A stretch of 64,000 nucleotides of DNA from Pseudomonas lini (GTDB taxonomy: Bacteria; Pseudomonadota; Gammaproteobacteria; Pseudomonadales; Pseudomonadaceae), in the NCBI RefSeq assembly GCF_964063345.1, contig NZ_OZ061318.1, forward strand, positions 1,116,001 to 1,180,000. Reading direction: 5' to 3'. Shown here piece by piece: positions 28,333 to 37,100 of this stretch. The notes below the pieces were generated by a model. The model ran no database searches. It was not told the DNA's origin and was given only the letters and a program-made list of their open reading frames with translations. A program made the translations under genes and the position numbers. Numbering within the stretch: position 1 is the stretch's first letter; each line of letters opens with the position of its first letter.

Positions 28333-28794
28333 TGGTCCTGGGTCAATCCGGATAATTGTGTACACAGAAATGTCACCGTAAGTGCCATATCTGTATGCAC
28401 TTTTAGTTTAAGCGCCCCAAAAAGTTACATCTCCCCGTCCTGACTTCCTCAGTCGAACACTGCCACAAAACCCCGGCAAAAATAAATACCTGTTCAATTG
28501 GTCAACTTATATCGCCATTGTTTCAGCTACTTAGCTTCAATAAATAACAAATAGAAATAAGCGTTAAATTTTATAGATCACTGGATGGCATAGATTTGGC
28601 TTAAGTGAGCATATGTTTTGTATACAATTAAATTCAAAACATACACACACTTTATATCCGCAGCCTGAAGCGCCCTATCCCGTACAGGCTGCAGATGCCC
28701 CGTAACCAATGATGCTCTTCCGCCGCGACGAAGATTTGTCGAGTTCATGCTCATGCACAGTCATCGCGGCAACGAGCTTCAGGAGCCTGCCGGA
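28333..28794 (+). promoter_or_regulatory. AT-rich upstream region of the NCS1 permease operon
   Basis: This 462-bp gene-free stretch is much richer in A and T than its neighbours. It holds the inverted repeat TATGTTTTG (28612-28620) / CAAAACATA (28635-28643) and, overlapping its left arm, the palindrome TTGTATACAA (28618-28627), which resembles FadR-type GntR operators. No coding region is convincing here. Confidence 0.55.
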
Positions 28795-30336
28795 ATGCGT
28801 ACTAGCCTCTCCAATAACAACATCGCGCTGGATCTGCCCTCCCCACCTTCCACCTCCGCCATTCATGATCAAACATTTCAACCACCCGTGGTACTCAGCC
28901 CTCGCCTGCACAACAAGGACCTGGCGCCGACCAAGGCTGAAGGCCGGCGTTGGGGTCGTTACAGTATCTTTGCCCTGTGGACCAACGACGTGCACAACAT
29001 TGCCAACTACTCCTTCGCCATTGGTCTGTATGCACTGGGGCTGGGCGGCTGGCAGATTCTGCTATCCCTGGGAATCGGCGCGGCGCTGGTGTATTGCTTC
29101 ATGAACCTTTCCGGTTACATGGGCCAGAAAACCGGTGTGCCGTTTCCGGTGATCAGCCGGATCAGTTTCGGTATCCACGGGGCGCAGATTCCGGCATTGA
29201 TTCGCGCCGTTATCGCCATTGCCTGGTTCGGGATTCAGACATACCTGGCGTCAGTGGTCTTTCGCGTTTTGTTGACGGCGGTGCACCCCGGCTTCGCCGA
29301 TTACGACCACAACTCGATCCTCGGGCTGTCGAGCCTGGGTTGGGTATGTTTCGTGGCGATCTGGTTCGTGCAGTTGGCGATCCTGGCCTATGGCATGGAA
29401 ATGGTTCGACGCTACGAGGCGTTTGCCGGCCCGGTGATTTTGCTGACCGTCGCCTCCCTTGCCGGGTGGATGTACTTCCAGGCCAACGCAACTATCGCCT
29501 GGTCGATTCGCGAGCCGCTGAGCGGTGGCGAGATGTGGCGCAACATCTTTGCGGGTGGCGCATTGTGGCTGTCGATCTACGGCACGCTGATCCTGAATTT
29601 CTGCGACTTCGCCCGCTCCTCGCCGTGCCGAAAGACCATCCGGGTGGGTAACTTCTGGGGTCTGCCCGTCAACATTCTGGTATTCGCCGGGATCACGGTC
29701 CTACTGTGCGGTGCGCAATTTCAGATCAATGGCCGGATCATCGAAAGCCCGACGGAGATCATCGCGTCGATTCCCAACACCTTCTTTCTGGTACTCGGTT
29801 GCCTGGCGTTTCTGATTGTCACCGTGGCGGTGAACATCATGGCCAACTTCGTGGCCCCGGCCTTCGTACTGAGTAACCTGGCGCCCAAGTACCTGACCTT
29901 CCGCCGCGCCGGGCTGATCAGTGCGACCATCGCGGTGCTGATCCTGCCGTGGAACCTCTACAACAGCCCGCTGGTGATCGTCTATTTCTTGTCCGGCCTC
30001 GGAGCCCTGCTCGGCCCGTTGTACGGGGTGATCATGGTCGACTACTGGCAGGTACGAAAAGGCCGGATCAACGTGCCGCAGCTGTACAGCGAAGATCCCA
30101 ATGGCGATTATTACTACAGTCATGGGGTCAATTTGCGTGCCGTGGCGGCGTTCATTCCGGCTGCCTTGATCGCCATTATCCTGGCCCTGGTGCCAGGTTT
30201 CGACAGCATTTCACCGTTCTCCTGGCTGATTGGCGCCGGGATTGCCGGGATGCTCTACCTGATCATCGCCAAACGGCAGCGTTACTACGCAGATGTCAGC
30301 GGTGAAGCCATCGCGGTCGATAACGTCAGCCATTGA
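28795..30336 (+). CDS. NCS1-family nucleobase/hydantoin-type permease
   Basis: A 513-residue inner-membrane symporter of the NCS1 (cytosine/purine, uracil, thiamine, allantoin, hydantoin) family. About twelve hydrophobic segments run from SIFALWTNDVHNIANYSFAIG to GIAGMLYLIIAKRQ; the segment WTNDVHNIANY is typical. The chosen ATG has AGGAG 9 bp upstream; an ATG 16 codons earlier lacks a site. The stop overlaps the ORF of the racemase-family gene, whose own ATG follows after 59 bp, so an operon for uptake and use of a hydantoin, allantoin or related ring compound is likely. The substrate cannot be read from the sequence. Confidence 0.88.
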   Translation: MRTSLSNNNIALDLPSPPSTSAIHDQTFQPPVVLSPRLHNKDLAPTKAEGRRWGRYSIFALWTNDVHNIANYSFAIGLYALGLGGWQILLSLGIGAALVYCFMNLSGYMGQKTGVPFPVISRISFGIHGAQIPALIRAVIAIAWFGIQTYLASVVFRVLLTAVHPGFADYDHNSILGLSSLGWVCFVAIWFVQLAILAYGMEMVRRYEAFAGPVILLTVASLAGWMYFQANATIAWSIREPLSGGEMWRNIFAGGALWLSIYGTLILNFCDFARSSPCRKTIRVGNFWGLPVNILVFAGITVLLCGAQFQINGRIIESPTEIIASIPNTFFLVLGCLAFLIVTVAVNIMANFVAPAFVLSNLAPKYLTFRRAGLISATIAVLILPWNLYNSPLVIVYFLSGLGALLGPLYGVIMVDYWQVRKGRINVPQLYSEDPNGDYYYSHGVNLRAVAAFIPAALIAIILALVPGFDSISPFSWLIGAGIAGMLYLIIAKRQRYYADVSGEAIAVDNVSH

Positions 30337-30395
30337 TCCCCGGGCGGCCTGGCAACGTCGGGCCGCAGAACCACTTCGCTATAAAAGGACCTCCC

Positions 30396-31124
30396 ATGCG
30401 AATTCTCGTGGTCAACGTCAACACCACCGAATCCATTACCCAGGCCATTGCCCGTCAGGCTCAATCCGTGGCCTCACCCGGCACCGAAATCATCGGCCTG
30501 ACCCCGCATTTTGGTGCCGACTCTATCGAAGGCAATTTCGAAAGTTATCTGGCTGCTATCGCGGTGATGGATCGGGTCATGTCCTACGATCAGCCCTTCG
30601 ATGCGGTCATCCAGGCCGGTTATGGCGAGCACGGCCGCGAAGGTTTGCAGGAGCTACTTAACGTGCCGGTAGTGGACATCACCGATGCCGGCGCCAGCAC
30701 CGCGATGTTCCTCGGGCACGCCTATTCAGTGGTCACCACCCTTGACCGCACCGTGCCGCTGATCGAGGATCGCCTCAAACTGTCCGGGCTCTGGGACCGT
30801 TGTGCGTCGGTACGGGCCAGCGGGTTGGCGGTGCTGGAACTGGAGTCCGATCCAGAGCGTGCGCTGGAGGCAATTGTTCGCCAGGCGGAACTGGCGGTGA
30901 GTGAAGACAAGGCCGAGGTGATCTGCCTGGGCTGCGGCGGCATGGCCGGGTTGGATGAGCAGATTCGTCAGCGCACCGGTGTGCCGGTGGTGGATGGTGT
31001 GACGGCGGCTGTGACCATTGCCGAATCGCTGGTGCGGCTGGGGTTGTCGACGTCGAAAGTGCGGACGTATGCGACGCCTCGGCCGAAGACCATTATTGGT
31101 TGGCCGGGGCGGTTTGGCAGATAG
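30396..31124 (+). CDS. Asp/Glu/hydantoin racemase-family protein
   Basis: A 242-residue protein of the aspartate/glutamate/hydantoin racemase superfamily (MRILVVNVNTTESIT, VICLGCGGMAG). These enzymes normally use two cysteines. Here the second is present (C180 in LGCGG) but the position of the first reads QAGYGEHGREG, without cysteine, so a racemase reaction should not be assumed. AAAAGGA precedes the ATG at 30396. It follows an NCS1 permease gene in the same operon, which suggests catabolism of the imported compound. Confidence 0.82.
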   Translation: MRILVVNVNTTESITQAIARQAQSVASPGTEIIGLTPHFGADSIEGNFESYLAAIAVMDRVMSYDQPFDAVIQAGYGEHGREGLQELLNVPVVDITDAGASTAMFLGHAYSVVTTLDRTVPLIEDRLKLSGLWDRCASVRASGLAVLELESDPERALEAIVRQAELAVSEDKAEVICLGCGGMAGLDEQIRQRTGVPVVDGVTAAVTIAESLVRLGLSTSKVRTYATPRPKTIIGWPGRFGR

Positions 31125-31138
31125 ACCGCGTTATCGTT

Positions 31139-31233
31139 CATCGCGGGCAAGCCACACTCCCACAGGGTTTTGTGTCGTTTACATCATTACGATACGACTC
31201 AAAACCCTGTGGGAGCGAGGCTTGCCCGCGATG
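31139..31233. repeat. Inverted REP pair between convergent genes
   Basis: CATCGCGGGCAAGCCACACTCCCACAGGG faces CCCTGTGGGAGCGAGGCTTGCCCGCGATGG, between the racemase-family gene and the LysR gene. Confidence 0.85.
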
Positions 31234-31258
31234 GCCACACCTCGGCCTCAAGCCAGGT

Positions 31259-32182
31259 TCAAAGCGCACTGAACCGCTGCCCCAACCCCTGCTCCGCAAA
31301 CTGCTCGATAATGAAATCGACAAACGCCCGGGTCTTGCCCGGTAGCAGTTTGTGTTCGGCGTAATAGATGGAGATGTTGCCGTCATCGACGTACCAGTCA
31401 GGCAACACCCGCTGTAACGCCCCGGTATCCAGATAACCCACGGCAAATGGCATGCTCACCAACGCAATGCCCAACCCCTGAGCCGCCGTGGCGCAGGCAG
31501 CTTCCGAATCGCTCATGGTCATCCGGGCCTTGAGTGTCAGCGGGCTGTGTTGCCGGGCGCGACTGGTCAACTGCCAGGAACGCACGCGCCCCGTCTGCGG
31601 CGAGCGTATCAAGATGCCGTCGTGGTGTTTGAGGTCGTCGGGCTCGACGATCGTCTCGTGCCCCGCGAGGTACTCGGCTGAAGCCACCAATACCCGATGG
31701 GCGGGCGTCAACTTGCGTGCCACCACGCCTTGGGGCAGCTCGAATCCGCCACCAATTGCCGCATCGAAACCCTGGCCGATCAGGTCGACCTGGCGGTTAT
31801 CGAAATGCCAGTCCGGGTTGATCGCCGGAAAACGCCGCAGAAACTCTCCCAGCAACGGCACGATGTACAAACGCCCGAACACCGTCCCCATACTGACCTT
31901 GAGCGTGCCTGCCGGACGTCCTTCGGCACTGGCCAGGTTGGCCACGGCATTCTGGATCGTGTGCAGGCTGGCGCTGACTTCGCCGAGAAACAGCTGACCG
32001 GCCTCGGTGAGCGTCAAGCTACGCGTGCTGCGCTGGAAAAGCCGCACACCCAGTCGCGCCTCCAGCTTGGCAACGCTTTTTCCAACCGCTGCGGGCGTCA
32101 GACTCAAGCGCCGCGCCGCTTCCGCGAAGCTGCCGACCTCGGCGCTGCGCACGAAGCATTCGATACTGCTGAAGGTTTCCAT
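31259..32182 (-). CDS. LysR-family transcriptional regulator
   Basis: A 307-residue LysR regulator: winged helix in residues 1-60 (FVRSAEVGSFAEAARRLSLTPAAVGKSVAKLEARLG, given here only as landmarks at its two ends), then a substrate-binding effector domain (GTLKVSMGTVFGRLYIVP onward). The ATG at 32182 is taken over a GTG three codons upstream. It is divergent from a short-chain dehydrogenase 125 bp away, the common arrangement for a LysR regulator and its target. Confidence 0.9.
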   Translation of the reverse strand: METFSSIECFVRSAEVGSFAEAARRLSLTPAAVGKSVAKLEARLGVRLFQRSTRSLTLTEAGQLFLGEVSASLHTIQNAVANLASAEGRPAGTLKVSMGTVFGRLYIVPLLGEFLRRFPAINPDWHFDNRQVDLIGQGFDAAIGGGFELPQGVVARKLTPAHRVLVASAEYLAGHETIVEPDDLKHHDGILIRSPQTGRVRSWQLTSRARQHSPLTLKARMTMSDSEAACATAAQGLGIALVSMPFAVGYLDTGALQRVLPDWYVDDGNISIYYAEHKLLPGKTRAFVDFIIEQFAEQGLGQRFSAL

Positions 32183-32306
32183 AAGCGTCACTATAAACTT
32201 TTGGTTTACACAGACTATAGCAATGACGGTCTACCCGGCGGGTAATGCGAGGTCGATACTCGACTCCAACAACAAGGCAGCCCGCCTTGAATTTCTGGAG
32301 ATCGAC

Positions 32307-33053
32307 ATGACCACTCAACACCTCAGCGGTAAAGTAGCTCTGATTCAAGGCGGTTCACGCGGCATCGGTGCTGCCATCGTCAAACGCCTGGCTGCCGAAG
32401 GCGCTACCGTCGCCTTCACTTACGTCAGCTCCACCGCCAAAGCAGAAGAGTTGCAAAACAGCATCACCGGCGCTGGCGGCAAAGCCCTGGCCATCAAGGC
32501 CGACAGCGCCGATGCCGTCGCGATTCGCAATGCCGTTAATGCCACCGTCGAAGCCTTCGGTCGCCTGGACATCCTGGTCAACAACGCAGGCGTTCTGGCC
32601 GTCGCTCCGCTGGAAGACTTCAAACTCGAAGACTTCGACCAGACCTTGGCCATCAACGTACGCAGTGTGTTCATCGCCACTCAGGAAGCGGCCAGACATA
32701 TGACCGAAGGCGGTCGCATCATCAACATCGGCAGCACCAATGCCGAGCGCATGCCCTTCGCCGGTGGTGGCCCGTACGCCATGAGCAAATCGGCGCTGGT
32801 CGGCCTGACCAAAGGCCTGGCCCGCGACCTCGGCCCACGGGGTATCACCATAAACAACGTGCAACCGGGCCCGGTCGACACTGACATGAACCCCGCCAGC
32901 GGCGACTTCGCTGAAAGCCTGATCCCGCTGATGGCCGTGGGTCGTTACGGCAAAGTGGAAGAAATCGCCAGCTTCGTCGCCTATCTTGTCGGCCCTGAAG
33001 CCGGCTATATCACGGGTGCCAGCCTGACCATCGACGGTGGTTTCGGCGCCTGA
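32307..33053 (+). CDS. SDR-family oxidoreductase
   Basis: A 248-residue classical short-chain dehydrogenase/reductase. The NAD(P) glycine motif is GGSRGIGAA, the structural motif is NNAG, the catalytic serine is in INIGSTNAE, and the catalytic Tyr-Lys are in YAMSK. The start at 32307 has CTGGAG before it. It is divergent from the LysR gene and probably regulated by it. The substrate is unknown. Confidence 0.9.
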   Translation: MTTQHLSGKVALIQGGSRGIGAAIVKRLAAEGATVAFTYVSSTAKAEELQNSITGAGGKALAIKADSADAVAIRNAVNATVEAFGRLDILVNNAGVLAVAPLEDFKLEDFDQTLAINVRSVFIATQEAARHMTEGGRIINIGSTNAERMPFAGGGPYAMSKSALVGLTKGLARDLGPRGITINNVQPGPVDTDMNPASGDFAESLIPLMAVGRYGKVEEIASFVAYLVGPEAGYITGASLTIDGGFGA

Positions 33054-33063
33054 TACAGGTCAC

Positions 33064-33218
33064 TTGTGCGGGCTTATGTGGCGAGGGGGCTTGCCCCCGT
33101 TGGGTCGCGAAGCAACCCCAATATCTGGATTCTGTTTGTATTTCACAAACCGAATGTTCAGGTTTTGGGACTGCTGCGCAGTCCAACGGGGGCAAGCCCC
33201 CTCGCCACATAAGCGCAC
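33064..33218. repeat. Long inverted repeat (GGCGAGGGGGCTTGCCCCCGTTGGG type)
   Basis: TGTGCGGGCTTATGTGGCGA opens a repeat that returns inverted at 33183-33218, with a spacer containing GCGAAGCAACCCC and GGACTGCTGCGCAGTCC. The same class, with GGGAGCTTGCTCCCG arms, occurs at 61264-61397. Confidence 0.85.
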
Positions 33219-33235
33219 TCCCGCATTTACCGGTG

Positions 33236-33931
33236 TTAAGCCCACTCGAGTGCCGGCAGGCCACAGGCACCGGGCTTGAACGCCTTCAACGTACGAAGAA
33301 TGCCATCGGCATGTGCGTACTTTTCATCGGCCATCGCCGCATCCGGGATCGCAATCGCCGTCATCCCCGCTGCTTTCGCCGCGGTGACGCCGAACGGTGA
33401 ATCCTCGAACACCAGACAATCCTCAGGCGCGACACCCAGGCGCCGTGCTGCCGTCAGGAAGATATCCGGCGCTGGTTTGGCCGCGCCCACTTCCGGGTCA
33501 TCAGCGGTGACGATGAAGTCGAACAGCGCGAACCAGTCGCGGTGCAAGGTGGTTTTCTGGCCGAACGACTGACGTGAAGAACTGGTGCCCACCGCAATAG
33601 GAATGTTGTTGGCCTTCAAGTGCCGAACCAGCTCCTCTGCGCCAGGCATCGCCAGCGCCGTCGGAAAACGCTCGCGCATCAAGGGTTCGCGGATCACCAG
33701 GAATTCTTCGGCGGTGATTGGCAGGTCCAGCGCCTCGACCACATAGCGTGCCAGATCACCCGCGCCACGACCGATGATGTTCTGTTTGACGCTCCAGTCG
33801 AAGGTCCGGCCATAACGCTCGGCTATGATGGACGTGACCTCGGTGTAAATGCCCTCGGTGTCCAGCAACAAGCCGTCCATGTCGAAAATCACGGCCTTGA
33901 TCGGGCCGAACTCATCCAAGGGTGCATTCAT
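33236..33931 (-). CDS. HAD-superfamily phosphatase (beta-PGM/HDHD1-like)
   Basis: A 231-residue HAD hydrolase with the nucleophile motif VIFDMDGLLLDTEG, motif II around AVGTSSSRQSFGQK, and VFEDSPFGVTAAKAAGM as motif IV. The helical cap follows motif I. Relatives act on sugar phosphates, pseudouridine 5'-phosphate or glycerol phosphate. The substrate cannot be decided here. Confidence 0.9.
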   Translation of the reverse strand: MNAPLDEFGPIKAVIFDMDGLLLDTEGIYTEVTSIIAERYGRTFDWSVKQNIIGRGAGDLARYVVEALDLPITAEEFLVIREPLMRERFPTALAMPGAEELVRHLKANNIPIAVGTSSSRQSFGQKTTLHRDWFALFDFIVTADDPEVGAAKPAPDIFLTAARRLGVAPEDCLVFEDSPFGVTAAKAAGMTAIAIPDAAMADEKYAHADGILRTLKAFKPGACGLPALEWA

Positions 33932-34194
33932 CGCATCTGATCCGTTTTCTCATGACATCCCAGGAGCGGCTAAGGCACGACCGGGTCGGTGGTGAATTAA
34001 AGGTTTCAGCAGCATAGCGAGCGCGGTTGGCAGAGAGCAACGGGCAATGCCTGGGGGATACAAAAAACTGTGTCTCGGCGCCCGCGATGATTTAGCGATT
34101 TCCCCTACACCAAACACCTCCTTTCCCGACTTCTTTCCTTGTTGATCCCCCGCAAAGTCTTGCGCTCCAGATTAATCAGCGCGAGGGACTGCGA

Positions 34195-37100
34195 ATGTTC
34201 GAACCTGACAAGGTCCTGGCCTTGAACAATGCCATCGGCCTGCTGGTGGTCGCCGCCATGAACCCCGATCAGCCGGACGTCGAAGCGTTGCTCGGTGATT
34301 TTCGACTCTGCCTCAACGACTACGACGCCTGGGCAGAACACTTCTGGACCGGTGGGGCGCTGAATGTCGAGCAAGTGTTCAAGGTCGGCAACGAAGTTCG
34401 GCTCAGCGCACCGAAGGATTCAACCACCCCTGTCAGTTCGACGCTCGCCATGTGTCCCGCCAGCGGTCCGTTGACCCTGGTGCACCTGTTTGAGGCCGCG
34501 CGCTTCGTGCCGATCGGCAATACGCCGGTGACGCTCGAACCGGTTATCTCGCAGCGCAATGGTGAACTGACGTTCGGTGAGCCCGTCCACGAAACCATTG
34601 GCCCCAGCGGCATCCTCGAAATCCCCGAATGCTGGCGCGGCCAGCGTTATCGCATCACCTTCTTTCCCAATGTTTCGGCTGAGCACGTCAAAGCACTCTA
34701 TGCCTCCTATCAGGACGTGATCGGCGAGCTGGAAGACTGGTTGCGTAACGAATGGACGAGCGAATTCGAGCCCTTGTGGGCAGGTTTTTCCGAGGCAGGG
34801 TTCACCCAGCGCTACGGCATGCTGCAACAGGCAGACTGGCGCGGTTTCGAGCGTTCGCTGCACGGTTTGTGGGATGACGTGAAGCAGCTCTACGCCCTGC
34901 TGGCAGACCTGCAAACCAACAGCGAAAAACTCCTGGAGTACCTGACCCAAGGCGAGCTTGAGACGCTGCTGAACGCCTCGGCTGAAGCCATCGCCAATGT
35001 GTTGCTGATGTTGAGCGATGAGCCGTTGATGTTCATCCATCTCGCGGCCTTTACCAGTTGGCTGAGGATGTTGCCGCCGCAGTACATTGCCGAAGTCGTG
35101 GCGCAAATTCGTACAGAACTGTTGATCAGTTTCCTGCTGGTACGCCTCACCGGCCCTACGGGCCTGAAGCTCGGCATGAGCGCCAAAGTATTGGACAAGA
35201 TCAAGTCCCGGCAGGCTCGGCAGTGGTTGGCGGGGGCCAGTTTGCGGCTGGTCGAACTGACGGCCAGATCTGATCTGACAGCCCACGCTGGTGCGCTCAA
35301 ACCACTCGTGGTCAGCGCGCGCAATGCACCACTGAAACCTGCACCGACGGTTCCGCTGCAGATCAGCGCTGGCGACTCACCGGTTGTGCGGGTGAACAAT
35401 CCGGTGGCAATCGCTCGCGACAAGTCCAACGCCATGACCCGGCTGGGGCGATACGAACCTCACGACGATGCATCGAGTCAGGCGAAAAATCCCAACGGCG
35501 ACAGTGCCGATTGCGCGGCACTGACCTGCACCAACGGCTGTCCGGTATCGATGGTCACCGGCGAAGAACTGCTGACCCTGACCGACGGTGCGCTGGATGG
35601 GCTACTGCCGTTTGCCTTTACCCGGTTGTACCGCACCAGCGCGGCGGAGATCGATTGCGGGCTGGGCTGGGGCTGGAGCCATTCGCTGACGCAGCGGTTG
35701 GAGCTGGGCGACGAACAGGTCGTCTGGATCGACCATGAAAACCGCCGCACTACGTTTCCGCTGCCGAACGTCGAGCGCCCCGTGATCCACAACAGCCTGT
35801 CGCGGGCGGCGATTTACCTCGGAGGCGAACCGGAGGAGTTGATTCTCGCGCTAGCGGGCGAGACGAGCCGGTTCTACCACTTTCGAGGGGGTCGCTTAAC
35901 GGCGATCAGTGACGCCCACAACAACCGCCTCCACATCACCCGCGACCGTCAGAATCGCATTCAACGTCTCGATAACGGCGCGGGTCGTTCGCTGCTGTTG
36001 TGCTACGAGCGCAGGCACCTCGTCGCCGTCGAATACCAGTCGTTTCAACGCACCGATGACATGAATGAAGCCTGGCGTACAGAGCAGACGCTGGTTTTCT
36101 ATCGCTACGACGCCCGCCAACGCTTGATCGAAGCGACCAACGCCGCCGGGGAAAGCGAGCGTTACGACTACGACGACCGGCACGTGATTCTGCAGCGGCA
36201 ACTGGCCGGTGGCGCGAGTTTCTTCTGGGAGTGGGAACGCTCTGGCAAGGCGGCGCGCTGCGTCCGGCATTGGGCGTCGTTTGCGCAGATGGATGCGCGC
36301 TATGTCTGGGATGACCAAGGCAGTGTCACCGTCCTGAACATCGACGGCAGCCAAGAGGTTTACGCCCACGATGACCGGGCGCGGCTGGTGCGCAAGGTCG
36401 AGCTGGATGGTGGCGAACACCTCAAGGCCTATGACGATCAGGGTCGGCTGATTGCAGAGCAGGATCCGCTCGGGGCCGTCACCGAATACCGCTACGACAA
36501 AGTCGGAAGATTGGTGGCGCTGATTCCGCCGGAAGACGAGCCAACATCCTACGAATATCGCAATGGTTTCCTGCATGCGCGCTATCGCGGCAAAGCAGTG
36601 TGGAAATATCAGCGCAATGCTCAGGGGGATGTCACCGAAGCCATCGATCCGGATGGCCAGGTCACTCACTATCACTACGACGCTCAGGGGCGTTTGCTGT
36701 CGATCCGCGCCCCGGACACCAGCCGGCATGTGTTCGTCTGGAATGCCTTGGGGCAGTTGCTTGAGGAAACGCTGCCGGATGGCGGCCAGCGACGCTTTTC
36801 CTACGACGCGCTAGGCCGGCAGACGACCCGTCAGGACGAACACGGTGCGCTCACCCAGTACCAATGGGGCGCCGTCGGCCGACTGGTTCAGACGACGCTG
36901 CCTACCGGAGCCAACCGCGGGTTCAGCTACAACGCCTACGGCAAGATCACCGCCGAACGCGATGAGCTGGGCCGCGTCACTCGCTATGAATACGCCGACG
37001 ATTTGCACCTGGTCAGCCGCCGGATCAATCCCGATGGCACGCAACTGCGTTATCGCTATGAAAACACGCAGTTACGACTCACGGAAATCGAAAACGAATC

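Noticed and set aside
34195..34400. PAAR or VgrG-type loading domain at the Rhs N-terminus
   Set aside because: No PAAR-like motif is visible in the first 400 residues, so no delivery mechanism is claimed.
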